DNA of 64,000 nt from Lachnospiraceae bacterium (GTDB lineage: Bacteria; Bacillota; Clostridia; Lachnospirales; Lachnospiraceae). Numbering within the stretch: position 1 is the first letter of the stretch; each line of letters begins with the position of its first letter. Where the stretch lies: the NCBI GenBank assembly GCA_004558185.1, contig SFDP01000014.1, positions 5,566 to 69,565 of the forward strand, read 5' to 3'. The notes beneath the pieces are model-generated. The model was not told the origin of the DNA, did no database searches, and worked only from the letters and a program-made list of their open reading frames with translations. Position numbers and translations under genes: made by a program. Positions 32,408 through 42,031 of this stretch are shown one piece after another.

Positions 32408-34927
32408 CTACTTCTTCAATCCCAAAATACTCTTCTTTTCTTCTTTCTCAATCTTCTCAGGAATTACCACCTTATCCAGATGCCAGATTTCGTCTACATA
32501 TTCCTGAATGGTTCTGTCAGAGGTAAATTTACCGGAGCAAGCCACGTTGAGAATAGCGCTCTTTGCCCAGCCTGCTTCATCACGGTAAGCCTTCTCTACC
32601 TTCCGCTGTGCCTCTGCATAGGCCTTAAAATCCTTCAGAATAAAGTAACGGTCTGCAACACTGGTTTCCTGTGTATTCAACAGGGAGTTGTACAGGGAAC
32701 GGAACAGCTCTGAGTCGTTATGAGAATAGGTTCCATTTACCAACTGCATTAACACCTTGCGGATATCCGGATCATTGTTGAAGATTTCCATGGGATTGTA
32801 GCCGCCATGGTTCTCGTAGTTGATTACCTCATCAGAGCTCAACCCGAAGATAAAGGCATTTTCCTCTCCTACCTCCTCTACGATTTCCACATTAGCCCCG
32901 TCCATAGTGCCAATGGTGAGGGCACCATTCAGCATAAATTTCATATTACCGGTTCCCGAAGCCTCCTTGCTTGCCGTAGAAATCTGCTCCGATACATCAG
33001 CCGCTGCGAAAATCAGCTCTGCATTGGATACACGATAATTTTCAATAAAGACTACCTTCAGCTTACCATTGATGGAGGCATCATTGTTAATCACATCCGC
33101 CACCGAGTTGATCAGCTTAATGGTCAGCTTTGCAGTACGATAGCCTGCTGCCGCCTTTGCCCCAAAGATAAAGGTTCTGGGGAAGAAGTCCATATCCGGA
33201 TGCTCCTTAATCTCATTGTACAGATACATCACATGGAGGATATTCAAAAGCTGTCTCTTATATTCATGAAGCCTCTTGACCTGCACATCAAAAATGGAAC
33301 GGGGGTCAACCTGAATACCATTGTGCTCTAAAATATAGTTAGCCAGGCGTACCTTATTCTGGTATTTGATATTCATAAACTCCTGCTGCGCTTTCTCATC
33401 ATCCGCATAGAGCTTCAGTTTGCTGATTTTGGGCAAATCGGTAATCCAGTCCTCACCCACATGAGCCGTTACCCATTCTGACAATAAAGGATTTCCATGA
33501 AGCAGGAATCTTCTCTGGGTAATTCCGTTGGTTTTATTATTAAACTTCTCCGGCATCATTTCATAAAAATCTTTTAATTCCTGATGCTTTAAAATCTCTG
33601 TGTGCAGCCTTGCCACACCGTTTACCGAATAGCCTGCTGCAATGGCTAAATGAGCCATCTTTACCTGCCCATCGTAGATAATCGCCATTTTGCGGATCTT
33701 CTCCTGATTACCGGGGTATTTCTGCTCAATCTGAATGATAAACCGGCGATTGATTTCCTCTACGATCTGATAAATTCTGGGCAGTAACCTGGAAAATAAC
33801 TCAATGGGCCATTTTTCCAATGCCTCTGCCATAATGGTATGGTTCGTATATGCGCAGGTTTTTGTGGTTACCTCCCATGCCTCATCCCAGGTCAGGAAAT
33901 ACTCATCCATCAGAATACGCATCAGCTCTGCCACTGCTACCGTAGGGTGGGTATCATTTAGCTGGAAGGTAACCTTCTCATGGAACTTACGCACATCCGT
34001 ATGCGTTCTCATATATTTGGATACTGCCTGCTGTACGGATGCTGAAATAAAGAAATACTGCTGCTTCAGTCTTAGCTCTTTTCCTGCATAGTGGTTATCA
34101 TTGGGGTATAGCACTTCTACGATATTGCGAGCCAGATTCTCCTGCTCCACTGCTTTCTGATAATCTCCCCGGTCAAAGGAATCTAACTGGAAGCAATTAA
34201 CAGGCTCCGCATCCCAGATTCTCAGGGTATTCACAACGCCATTTCCATAGCCTACCACAGGAAGGTCATAGGGCACTGCCATTACCGACTGATAGTTTTC
34301 CTGTACAAAATGGCTTCTTCCCTTTTCATCTACACGAACATTAACGTAGCCGCCAAACTTTACCTCTTTGGTATATTCCGGCCTCCTCAGTTCAAAAGGA
34401 TTGCCGTCCTCCAGCCATTCGTCCGGCACCTCCGCCTGAAAGCCATCCCTGATCTCCTGCTTAAACATACCATAACGATAGCGGATACCGCAGCCATAGG
34501 CCTCATAGCCCAGAGTTGCCAGCGAATCCAAAAAGCAGGCTGCCAGTCTCCCCAGGCCGCCGTTGCCCAGTGCTGCATCCGGCTCCTGATCCTCGATTAC
34601 ATTAATATCCAGTCCCAGCTCCTCCATGGCTTCCTTTACCGGCTGATAGGCCTGTAAATTGATGATATTATTGCCCAGAGCCCTTCCCATAAGAAACTCC
34701 ATGGACATATAGTAAACCATCTTCGGATCCTGCTCCTCAAATTCCTTTTGGCTATCCATCCAATGATCGATGATGGCATCCTTTATTGCATAGGAAACTG
34801 CTGTAAAAATCTGCTTATCCGTAGCCTCCTCCAGTGTTTTTCTGTACAATGTTTTTACATTGTACAGTACACTTCTTTTAAACAGTTCTTTGTCAAATTT
34901 ACTCATTAGTGAAACCTGCTTTGCCAT
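32408..34927 (-). CDS. glgP: Glycogen/starch/alpha-glucan phosphorylase
   Basis: Releases glucose-1-phosphate from alpha-1,4-glucans. 839 residues from the ATG at 34927; GGAGG lies inside a longer in-frame reading from an ATG at 34939. The GT35 core has YYMSMEFLMGRALGNN, NGGLGRLAACFLDSLATLG, QLNDTHPTVAVAELMR and the PLP lysine region EASGTGNMKFMLNGALTIGTMDGANVEI. Length and motifs match bacterial GlgP. No other glycogen genes are nearby, and ileS is next upstream with 32 bp between. Metabolism of storage glucan, including for sporulation, is likely. Confidence 0.97.
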   Translation of the reverse strand: MAKQVSLMSKFDKELFKRSVLYNVKTLYRKTLEEATDKQIFTAVSYAIKDAIIDHWMDSQKEFEEQDPKMVYYMSMEFLMGRALGNNIINLQAYQPVKEAMEELGLDINVIEDQEPDAALGNGGLGRLAACFLDSLATLGYEAYGCGIRYRYGMFKQEIRDGFQAEVPDEWLEDGNPFELRRPEYTKEVKFGGYVNVRVDEKGRSHFVQENYQSVMAVPYDLPVVGYGNGVVNTLRIWDAEPVNCFQLDSFDRGDYQKAVEQENLARNIVEVLYPNDNHYAGKELRLKQQYFFISASVQQAVSKYMRTHTDVRKFHEKVTFQLNDTHPTVAVAELMRILMDEYFLTWDEAWEVTTKTCAYTNHTIMAEALEKWPIELFSRLLPRIYQIVEEINRRFIIQIEQKYPGNQEKIRKMAIIYDGQVKMAHLAIAAGYSVNGVARLHTEILKHQELKDFYEMMPEKFNNKTNGITQRRFLLHGNPLLSEWVTAHVGEDWITDLPKISKLKLYADDEKAQQEFMNIKYQNKVRLANYILEHNGIQVDPRSIFDVQVKRLHEYKRQLLNILHVMYLYNEIKEHPDMDFFPRTFIFGAKAAAGYRTAKLTIKLINSVADVINNDASINGKLKVVFIENYRVSNAELIFAAADVSEQISTASKEASGTGNMKFMLNGALTIGTMDGANVEIVEEVGEENAFIFGLSSDEVINYENHGGYNPMEIFNNDPDIRKVLMQLVNGTYSHNDSELFRSLYNSLLNTQETSVADRYFILKDFKAYAEAQRKVEKAYRDEAGWAKSAILNVACSGKFTSDRTIQEYVDEIWHLDKVVIPEKIEKEEKKSILGLKK

Positions 34928-34971
34928 ATTTTCCTCCATTTCGAAAAGGACACTCCTTCCCTATTTACTTA

Positions 34972-37900
34972 TTAGGTACGTTTCAGTCCTATTGTAACAT
35001 TTTCCTGGTTAACATTCCACTCTTTCTGATTTTCAAGTGTATTATCGAACAGAAATTCATCGGCCAGAACCTTCTCGGCAATTACTCCCTCATTCCTCCT
35101 TACGATTTCACTCACTCTCTCATTTCCACTGATGGCAACCTGAATATGATCCGTCACTTCATAATCGGAGTCCTTACGCATGGTCTGGATTTTACTGATG
35201 ATTTCATAAACAAAGCCTTCTTCAATCAGCTCCTCAGTAAGGCAGGTATCCAAAACTACAGTGATGTGATTATCTGCTTCAGAGACATATCCCTCCTTCT
35301 GGCTCATGGTAATCAGTAAATCCTCCTCAGAAAGACTTACTTCTACCTCTCCGGCCATAAAGCTCAAAGCCCCCTTTTCCTTCAGCTCATCCATGGCCGC
35401 ATTACCATCCAATGCCGCCAGCGTTTTCTGAATATCTCCCAACTGCTTGCCGTATTTGGGTCCTACGGTTTTTAACTGAGGTTTGAAGGTATAGGTAGTA
35501 AATTCTCTTACATCATCGGTAAAGATTACTTTTTTAACGTTTAACTCGTCTGCAATAATGTCGACAAAGAAATCTCCCAAAGTAAAGTCCGCTTTAACAA
35601 ACATATTTCCAATGGGCTGACGATTCTTAATATTGGCCGTATTTCTGCAGGCCCGGCCCAGTACGACAATTTTCAGCAGCTTATCCATATCTTCTTCAAG
35701 CTGCTTATCTACGCAGGCCTCGTCTGCCTTGGGATAATCACAAAGATGAATGCTTTCCGGTGCTGCCTGATCAACACTTCTTACCAGATTCTGATAGATC
35801 TCCTCTGTCATAAAAGGAATCATAGGCGCCGCCAGCTTGGCCACTGTAACCAGAGCAGTATACAGGGTCATATACGCATTGATTTTATCCTGTTCCATTC
35901 CCTTTGCCCAGAATCGTTCTCTGCCCCGTCTTACATACCAGTTGCTCATGTCATCCACAAATTCCTGCAAGGCTCTTGCTGCCTCCGGAATACGGTAATT
36001 GTTCAAATGATTATCTACGACAGTAATGAGCGTGTTCATTTTGGACAAAAGCCATTTATCCATTACACTCAGCTTATCGTAGTCCAAACGGTATTGCGTA
36101 GCATCAAAACCGTCAATATTGGCATAAAGCACGAAAAAGGCATAGGTATTCCATAAGGTGCCCATAAACTTTCTCTGGCCTTCCGTTACCGCCTTCCCGT
36201 GGAATCGATTGGGCAGCCAGGGTGCAGAATTAATATAAAAATACCACCGGATCGCATCTGCCCCATAGGTTTCAAGAGCCTCGAAGGGATCCACTGCATT
36301 TCCTTTAGACTTACTCATTTTCTGACCGTTCTCATCCTGCACATGACCCAGAACGATTACATTTTCATAGGGTGCCTTATTAAATAATAGAGTAGATTCT
36401 GCCAGCAGGGAATAGAACCACCCTCTGGTCTGATCTACCGCCTCAGAAATAAACTGAGCCGGAAACTGCTGCTCAAACAGTTCCTTATTTTCAAAGGGGT
36501 AATGGTGCTGTGCAAAGGGCATTGCCCCGGAATCAAACCAACAGTCAATTACCTCCGGTACACGCTTCATGATTTTCCCACATTTAGGGCAGTTACCGAT
36601 AATATCATCTACATAAGGGCGATGCAGCTCCACCGTCTTTGCTGCCGGGTTTTGGCTTAAGTCCTCCAGCTCCTGCCTGCTGCCAACGGCTTCCATATGC
36701 CCGCAGCCCTCACATTCCCACACATTTAAAGGCGTTCCCCAGTAACGGTTGCGGGAAATTCCCCAGTCCTGAATGTTTTCCAGCCAATCTCCAAAACGCC
36801 CTTTTCCAATGGACTCGGGAATCCAGTTAATGGTATTGTTATTACGAATCAGATCCTCTTTTACCGCAGTCATCTTAATAAACCAGGATTCACGAGCGTA
36901 GTAAATTAAAGGTGTATCACAGCGCCAGCAGAAGGGATAGTCATGTTCAAATCTGGGTGCATCAAAGAGCTTTCCTTCCTTATCCAAATCCGCCAGAATA
37001 TCTTTATCCGCATCCTTGACGAACTTTCCTGCATAGGCCGTTTCTTCAGTCATCTCTCCCTTACCGTCAACAAACTGAACAAAGGGCAGATCATACTGCC
37101 TTCCTACCCGGGCATCATCTTCACCAAAGGCCGGAGCGGTATGAACGATACCGGTACCATCGGTCATGGTGACATAGCTGTCACAGGTTACATAATGGCC
37201 TTTTTTATGCTGCTTTGCTGCCGCCTCGCCGGTACAGGCAAAAAGAGGCTCATATTCTTTATATTCCAAATCCTTTCCGGTATAGGTTTCAAGAATCTCA
37301 TAAGCCTTTACTTCTTCATTTCCCAGGTTTCCAAGCACCTTATCCAAAAGAGCCTCGGCCATATAATAGGTATAGCCGTCTGCCGCTTTTACTTTCACAT
37401 AAGTTTCTTCCGGGTTCACACAAAGAGCCACATTAGAGGGCAAAGTCCAGGGAGTTGTGGTCCATGCCAGAAAATAGGCATCTTCTCCGATTACCTTAAA
37501 GCGTACCACTGCAGAACGCTCCTTCACGGATTTATAACCCTGCGCCACCTCATGAGAAGATAAAGGCGTACCGCAGCGGGGGCAATAGGGTACGATTTTA
37601 AACCCTTTATACAGAAGGCCTTTGTCCCAAATCTGCTTTAATGCCCACCATTCGGACTCAATAAAATCATCATGGTAGGTTACATAAGGGTCATCCATGT
37701 CTGCCCAGAAGCCAACGGTACCGGAGAAATCCTCCCACATTCCCTTATATTTCCACACACTTTCTTTACATTTACTGATGAAGGGATCAAGACCATATTC
37801 TTCAATCTGCTCCTTTCCATCCAGCCCCAGCAGTTTTTCCACCTCCAGCTCCACCGGAAGACCATGGGTATCCCAGCCTGCCTTTCGGGGAACCATATAG

Positions 37901-38127
37901 CCCTTCATGGTACGATAGCGGGGAATCATATCCTTAATGACACGGGTTAAAACGTGTCCAATATGAGGCTTTCCATTAGCTGTGGGCGGTCCGTCATAGA
38001 AGGTATAGGTTTTTCCCTCCTTACGATTTTCCATACTTTTTCTGAAAATATCATTTTCTTCCCAGAACTTCTGAATTTCTTTTTCCCGTTCAACAAAATT
38101 GAGATTGGTGTCTACTTTCCGGTACAT
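34972..38127 (-). CDS. ileS: Isoleucine--tRNA ligase, long form
   Basis: Class I synthetase charging tRNA-Ile, with an editing domain that removes valine. 1051 residues, longer than the usual bacterial 910-940 form and like the IleS2/eukaryote-like group. HIGH motif GKPHIGHVLTRV is near residue 53. The editing domain has FLAWTTTPWTLPSN. A Cys zinc pair occurs in ECEGCGHMEAV and again in IIGNCPKCGKIM. The KMSKS motif is GQKMSKSKGNAVDPFEALE, and tRNA contacts are in ISRNRYWGTPLNVWE. IleS2 enzymes tend to resist mupirocin, but that is only known for the group. It is preceded by a T-box leader. Confidence 0.95.
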   Translation of the reverse strand: MYRKVDTNLNFVEREKEIQKFWEENDIFRKSMENRKEGKTYTFYDGPPTANGKPHIGHVLTRVIKDMIPRYRTMKGYMVPRKAGWDTHGLPVELEVEKLLGLDGKEQIEEYGLDPFISKCKESVWKYKGMWEDFSGTVGFWADMDDPYVTYHDDFIESEWWALKQIWDKGLLYKGFKIVPYCPRCGTPLSSHEVAQGYKSVKERSAVVRFKVIGEDAYFLAWTTTPWTLPSNVALCVNPEETYVKVKAADGYTYYMAEALLDKVLGNLGNEEVKAYEILETYTGKDLEYKEYEPLFACTGEAAAKQHKKGHYVTCDSYVTMTDGTGIVHTAPAFGEDDARVGRQYDLPFVQFVDGKGEMTEETAYAGKFVKDADKDILADLDKEGKLFDAPRFEHDYPFCWRCDTPLIYYARESWFIKMTAVKEDLIRNNNTINWIPESIGKGRFGDWLENIQDWGISRNRYWGTPLNVWECEGCGHMEAVGSRQELEDLSQNPAAKTVELHRPYVDDIIGNCPKCGKIMKRVPEVIDCWFDSGAMPFAQHHYPFENKELFEQQFPAQFISEAVDQTRGWFYSLLAESTLLFNKAPYENVIVLGHVQDENGQKMSKSKGNAVDPFEALETYGADAIRWYFYINSAPWLPNRFHGKAVTEGQRKFMGTLWNTYAFFVLYANIDGFDATQYRLDYDKLSVMDKWLLSKMNTLITVVDNHLNNYRIPEAARALQEFVDDMSNWYVRRGRERFWAKGMEQDKINAYMTLYTALVTVAKLAAPMIPFMTEEIYQNLVRSVDQAAPESIHLCDYPKADEACVDKQLEEDMDKLLKIVVLGRACRNTANIKNRQPIGNMFVKADFTLGDFFVDIIADELNVKKVIFTDDVREFTTYTFKPQLKTVGPKYGKQLGDIQKTLAALDGNAAMDELKEKGALSFMAGEVEVSLSEEDLLITMSQKEGYVSEADNHITVVLDTCLTEELIEEGFVYEIISKIQTMRKDSDYEVTDHIQVAISGNERVSEIVRRNEGVIAEKVLADEFLFDNTLENQKEWNVNQENVTIGLKRT

Positions 38128-38195
38128 ACTCTTTCCTTTCTGTTCATTTTTTTGTGAATAAGCAGACTCGAAATATTTTAAATTTCTCGTTTATA

Positions 38196-38515
38196 TAAAA
38201 AAACCCCGCCCTGTAAAAGGACGAGGCTCCGCTCGTTTACCACCTGTTACACCATACGCTTCTGCCGCCTTATCCTATTCACCGTATGGGATGTCGAAAG
38301 CAGAAGTTATACGTTCTTCCGGTAACGGGGAAGCTCCGGCCAGGCCTACTGGGGTAAATCCCGTTCAACCGGCAGCTCAGAAGTGATCTTTACCGATTTT
38401 ATACTCGCATCAGGCTTCCACCCTCCCTGACTCGCTTTACCTTTCAAAATCGGCTACTGTCTTCGTCAATGCTTGTGTTGGCTTATTGGGTCTAAGATCA
38501 ACCGTTGTCTTTAAA
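38196..38515 (-). ncRNA. T-box leader controlling ileS (isoleucine)
   Basis: On the minus strand a ~320-nt structured leader precedes ileS. It contains a purine-rich Stem I region, an ATC codon (38385-38387) in a likely specifier loop, and the antiterminator bulge TGGT (38239-38242) within ACAGGTGGTAA, which can pair with the 3' end of uncharged tRNA-Ile. A terminator follows with arms CCTCGTCC and GGGCGGGG region and T7 at 38197-38203. The specifier assignment agrees with the downstream gene. Confidence 0.88.
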
Positions 38516-38542
38516 ACTACAACTTCTGCCCGTATTTGTCAA
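38514..38542 (-). promoter_or_regulatory. Promoter of the ileS T-box transcript
   Basis: TTGACA (38537-38542), 17-bp spacer, TAGTTT (38514-38519). The start would lie just before the T-box Stem I. Confidence 0.6.
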
Positions 38543-38650
38543 GTATTGCCGGCTCGTTAGTCGTGTTCATTTTCACCCCACCCCTGTTCAATACCTCCTT
38601 TCTCTGATATAATGATTCAAAAGACAGCCCCCTATATTCCACAATATCAG

Positions 38651-38753
38651 AATTATTCAGAGCCATGCAAATTTTCAATGAAATAAACATCCTGCTTGCA
38701 GGAATGGACATATTATTTAAAATTTATATGCGAATGGGATTCTGAATAGTTAC
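38651..38753. repeat. Repeat family B, full-length copy (103 bp)
   Basis: Ends AATTATTCAGAGCC and GGATTCTGAATAGTTAC are near inverted repeats. The interior has CATGCAAATTTTCAATGAAA, CATCCTGCTTGCAGGAATGG (itself a small dyad CCTGC-TT-GCAGG) and a TATGCGAATGG segment shared with other copies. No protein is encoded. Confidence 0.8.
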
Positions 38754-38852
38754 CAATATCAATTTATTGGGCTGCCATAAGAACAGGGGATAAATCATTT
38801 ATGATTATGCTCCCCACCTCTTACTATCACATTTTGCAAAAGGAGATCAACC

Positions 38853-40307
38853 ATGGCAGGGCAGAATCTTACGCTTTTAACTGATTTATATGAACTAACC
38901 ATGATGCAGGGCTATTTTAAAAACAAAGCGCAAAACGAAACCGTAATCTTTGATGCCTTTTACCGAAGCAATCCTCAGGGAGGCGGCTATGCCATTTCGG
39001 CCGGGCTGGAACAGGTCATTGAATATATTAATAATCTGCATTTTTCCAGAGAAGACATCTCTTATCTTTCCGGTCTCAGGCTTTTTGAGAAGGACTTTCT
39101 GGAATATCTGGAATCCTTCCACTTTTCCGGAGATATTTATGCCATTCCTGAAGGTAATCTTATGTTTCCCAGAGAACCAATGGTGAAAGTCATTGCTCCC
39201 ATTATGGAGGCACAGCTTATTGAAACGGCTATCCTGAATATCATCAATCACCAAAGTCTGATTGCCACTAAGGCTTCCCGTGTCTGCTATGCAGCCAAGG
39301 GTGATGGAATTATGGAATTTGGCCTAAGACGGGCTCAGGGTCCTGATGCCGGTCTTTACGGGGCAAGAGCCGCCATGATTGGAGGCTGTGTAGGAACCAG
39401 CAACGTATTGGCCGGACAGCTTTTTGATGTCCCGGTAAAAGGAACCCATGCCCATAGTTGGATTATGAGCTTTCCTGATGAGTATACCGCTTTTAAAACC
39501 TATGCCCGGATGTATCCTTCTGCCTGTATTTTACTGGTGGATACCTATGATACCTTAAAATCCGGTGTGCCTAATGCCATAAAGGTATTTCAGGAGATGC
39601 AGGAGGAAGGAATTCCTCTTACCTTTTATGGAATCCGCCTTGACAGCGGCGACCTCGCCTATTTATCCAAGAAAGCCAGAAAAATGCTGGATGAAGCCGG
39701 CTTCACCGATGCCATTATCTCCGCTTCCAACGATTTGGATGAATTCCTCATTGACAGCCTGAAGGCACAGGGAGCTGCCATTACCTCCTGGGGAGTAGGC
39801 ACCCATCTGATTACCTCCAAGGATTGCCCTTCCTTTGGCGGTGTATATAAGCTCGCTGCCATTATGGATATCAACGGAAATTTTATTCCAAAAATAAAGC
39901 TATCCGAAAACTCCGAAAAGATTACCAATCCGGGCAATAAGACAATCTATCGTATCTATGAGAAAAATACCGGTAAGGTTAAGGCCGACTTAATCTGTCT
40001 GGTGGGTGAGACCTTCGATGAGAATCAGCCTCTGCTCCTTTTCGATCCTCTGGAGCCATGGAAAAAGACGAAGCTGGCTGCCGGCAGCTTTTACCTGAAA
40101 GAGCTGTTGGTTCCCGTATTTTTAAAAGGAAAATGCGTTTATCATTCTCCTTCCGTCATGGAAATCCGACAGATATGTCAGAATGAATTGAATACCCTTT
40201 GGGACGAGACCAGACGTCTGGTTAATCCTCATAAAGTATATGTAGATTTATCTGCCAAATTATACGATATGAAAATCACCCTTCTGGATCAGATGGGCGA
40301 ACGATAA
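38853..40307 (+). CDS. pncB: Nicotinate phosphoribosyltransferase
   Basis: Salvages nicotinate to NaMN for NAD synthesis, coupled to ATP hydrolysis. 484 residues. The N-terminus NLTLLTDLYELTMMQGYFKN is typical. AKGDGIMEFGLRRAQGPDAG holds the phosphate/substrate region, GTHAHSWIMSFPDEYTAF the catalytic His, YGIRLDSGDLAYLSKKAR the PRPP site, and ISASNDLDEFLIDSLKAQGA the second half. AAAGGAGA precedes the ATG. It is monocistronic, bounded by a strong terminator. Length and motifs fit the long bacterial NAPRTase group. Confidence 0.96.
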   Translation: MAGQNLTLLTDLYELTMMQGYFKNKAQNETVIFDAFYRSNPQGGGYAISAGLEQVIEYINNLHFSREDISYLSGLRLFEKDFLEYLESFHFSGDIYAIPEGNLMFPREPMVKVIAPIMEAQLIETAILNIINHQSLIATKASRVCYAAKGDGIMEFGLRRAQGPDAGLYGARAAMIGGCVGTSNVLAGQLFDVPVKGTHAHSWIMSFPDEYTAFKTYARMYPSACILLVDTYDTLKSGVPNAIKVFQEMQEEGIPLTFYGIRLDSGDLAYLSKKARKMLDEAGFTDAIISASNDLDEFLIDSLKAQGAAITSWGVGTHLITSKDCPSFGGVYKLAAIMDINGNFIPKIKLSENSEKITNPGNKTIYRIYEKNTGKVKADLICLVGETFDENQPLLLFDPLEPWKKTKLAAGSFYLKELLVPVFLKGKCVYHSPSVMEIRQICQNELNTLWDETRRLVNPHKVYVDLSAKLYDMKITLLDQMGER

Positions 40308-40311
40308 ACTA

Positions 40312-40355
40312 AAGGCTATTGCAAACGCTTTCCTTTTCGCTTTTGCAATAGCCTT
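40312..40355. terminator. Bidirectional terminator after pncB
   Basis: 14-bp arms AAGGCTATTGCAAA / TTTGCAATAGCCTT around a 16-nt loop, between convergent pncB and the HTH membrane-protein gene. Confidence 0.85.
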
Positions 40356-40357
40356 GA

Positions 40358-40972
40358 TTATTCCTCATGATTTTTCTTTCTTAAATTTGACCACATCCAG
40401 ATAATTACCTGTATAGGGATACCCAGAAAAAGAATTGGCCAGATCTGATATCCCAGCAGGTAGAAGGTCAGATACAGGGCTGCCAGCAGAGACCAAACCA
40501 GCAAAGATACTATACTGAAATTAAGACGGGGATTGAACCATACTGAATTAAAAACCAGCCAGACTACCATGGCTGTCGGCACTCCATAGGCATAGCACAG
40601 CCAGGGATAGGCAGTACCCGGAAAAACCATGGCCAGAATAAAGTAAAGTAAAGTAGCAAAAATAGCCACCAGCAAAATACTGGTGGCAGTAATGATATAA
40701 TAGCCCCTCTTCTTTTTCCTGTCTGCCTGGGCTTTGGACAAAAAAGCCCTTTCCCTTCCATGCTCTGCCTCCACCAGATAATCCAGAGAGACCTCAAACA
40801 AATCCGCAATTTCCTTTAGTACCAAAATATCCGGAAGGGATTCTCCTCTTTCCCATTTGGATACGGATTTATCGGAATAATTGAGCTTCTCTGCCAGCTC
40901 TGCCTGGGTCATACCCCTGGCCTGACGCAATGCCTGTATATTTTTTGCAATAATAATTTTTAATTCCTGCAT
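40358..40972 (-). CDS. XRE-family regulator with C-terminal membrane segments
   Basis: 204 residues. An N-terminal helix-turn-helix (about residues 7-62: NIQALRQARGMTQAELAEKLNYSDKSVSKWERGESLPDILVLK) is followed by LFEVSLDYLVEAE. Four hydrophobic segments come next (YYIITATSILLVAIFATLLYFILAMVF; WLCYAYGVPTAMVVWLVF; IVSLLVWSLLAALYLTFYLLGY; WPILFLGIPIQVIIWMW). Such membrane-tethered regulators are common in Clostridia and may sense envelope signals. The regulon is unknown. A TATAAT box lies at 41034-41039, about 62 bp upstream. Confidence 0.88.
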   Translation of the reverse strand: MQELKIIIAKNIQALRQARGMTQAELAEKLNYSDKSVSKWERGESLPDILVLKEIADLFEVSLDYLVEAEHGRERAFLSKAQADRKKKRGYYIITATSILLVAIFATLLYFILAMVFPGTAYPWLCYAYGVPTAMVVWLVFNSVWFNPRLNFSIVSLLVWSLLAALYLTFYLLGYQIWPILFLGIPIQVIIWMWSNLRKKNHEE

Positions 40973-41271
40973 AGCTTCTCCATTGCATTATTTATTTGTA
41001 ACGAATGAATTCTGACCTTTTTATCCTTGTGTCATTATAGCATTTCTTCTTTTTTCTGTCATATAAATTTTCTGTGAAAATCCTGGACTTACGCCCTTCT
41101 CTACTGCCAGGAGAGTGGTAGAATGCTTAAGTAGGTAGTAGTTTCAGCTCCCCTTACCTATACTTTTCCTGTACAGCAAATGAACTCCCAAAGAGGTGTG
41201 ATGAACACTCTTTTAGGTAGAAGCATTCATGATTGTTGTAGACAGATATACATTTAGGAAGGTGTGACAAA
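40973..41271. other. 299-bp divergent intergenic region
   Basis: It holds a TATAAT box (41034-41039, minus strand) for the HTH membrane protein. On the trhA side are a small dyad (AGAGGTGT / ACACTCTT around 41195-41214) and an AGGAAGG ribosome site before 41272. No confident trhA promoter, RNA motif or gene was seen in the rest. Confidence 0.5.
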
Positions 41272-41952
41272 ATGATGACAAGAACAAAATTATGCGATCG
41301 GGCGCTTCCCGATTATACGAAGGGAGAGGAACTGCTCAATACCTGGTCTCATATTGCCGGTGCTGCCTTTGGTGTAGCTGCCCTCATCATATGTCTGGCT
41401 GTTTCTATTGCCAGAGGGGATGGCTGGGCCATTGTCAGCAGTGCTATTTATGGAGTATCTCTGATTCTTCTTTATACCATGTCCAGCGTTTACCATGGTC
41501 TGCCCTGTGGTATGGCTAAAAAAGTCATGCAGGTAATTGACCACTGTACGATCTACTTTTTAATCGGAGGAAGCTATACCCCCGTTATGTTATGTGCAGT
41601 TCGTTTTGTTTCTCCCGGCTGGGCCTGGAGCATCCTGGGACTGGTATGGGGCTGTGCGATTATTGCCATTATTCTAACCGCTATTGATTTAAAAAAATAT
41701 GAAAAGTTTTCCATGGCCTGCTATATTGGCATGGGCTGGTGTGTAGTTCTGGCCATTAAACCGGCTATGGCCGCAGTTCCTGCTCCCGGTCTGCTTCTCC
41801 TGCTGGCCGGCGGTATTTCCTATACTTTAGGCGCCGTTCTTTATGGTCTGGGAAAAAAGCATCGCTATATGCATTCTTGCTTCCATCTTTTTGTTTTAGC
41901 CGGCAGTATTCTCCATTTTATTGCCATCCTTCAGTTCGTTCTCCTTCAGTAA
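41272..41952 (+). CDS. trhA: Hemolysin III / TrhA family membrane protein
   Basis: 226 residues with seven predicted membrane segments. Conserved motifs of the PAQR/HlyIII family are present: EELLNTWSHIAGAAFG, MSSVYHGL, VIDHCTIYFLIGGSYTPVML, and SCFHLFVLAGSILHF, which supply the metal-binding Ser, Asp and His residues. Bacterial members affect membrane-energy homeostasis, and some are named YqfA or TrhA; true hemolysin activity is doubtful. Two Met codons adjoin at the start, with AGGAAGG 8 nt before the first. It is bounded by a terminator shared with spoVT. Confidence 0.92.
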   Translation: MMTRTKLCDRALPDYTKGEELLNTWSHIAGAAFGVAALIICLAVSIARGDGWAIVSSAIYGVSLILLYTMSSVYHGLPCGMAKKVMQVIDHCTIYFLIGGSYTPVMLCAVRFVSPGWAWSILGLVWGCAIIAIILTAIDLKKYEKFSMACYIGMGWCVVLAIKPAMAAVPAPGLLLLLAGGISYTLGAVLYGLGKKHRYMHSCFHLFVLAGSILHFIAILQFVLLQ

Positions 41953-41980
41953 ATAAAAACACTTGTGCCAAAGATGTTAA

Positions 41981-42014
41981 AAAGCAGCAGAAAACCGAAT
42001 TTTTCCGCTGCTTT
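41981..42014. terminator. Bidirectional terminator between trhA and spoVT
   Basis: Arms AAAGCAGC(A/G)GAAAA-type and TTTTCCGCTGCTTT flank a short loop, with T-rich flanks on both strands. Confidence 0.75.
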
Positions 42015-42031
42015 TCTACTATTATTTTTGG

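Noticed and set aside
38517..38711. 64-codon minus-strand frame upstream of ileS
   Set aside because: It lies in the ileS promoter and a family B repeat and has no supporting signal.
41090..41271. Riboswitch upstream of trhA
   Set aside because: Only a short dyad is present, and no known RNA motif could be recognised.
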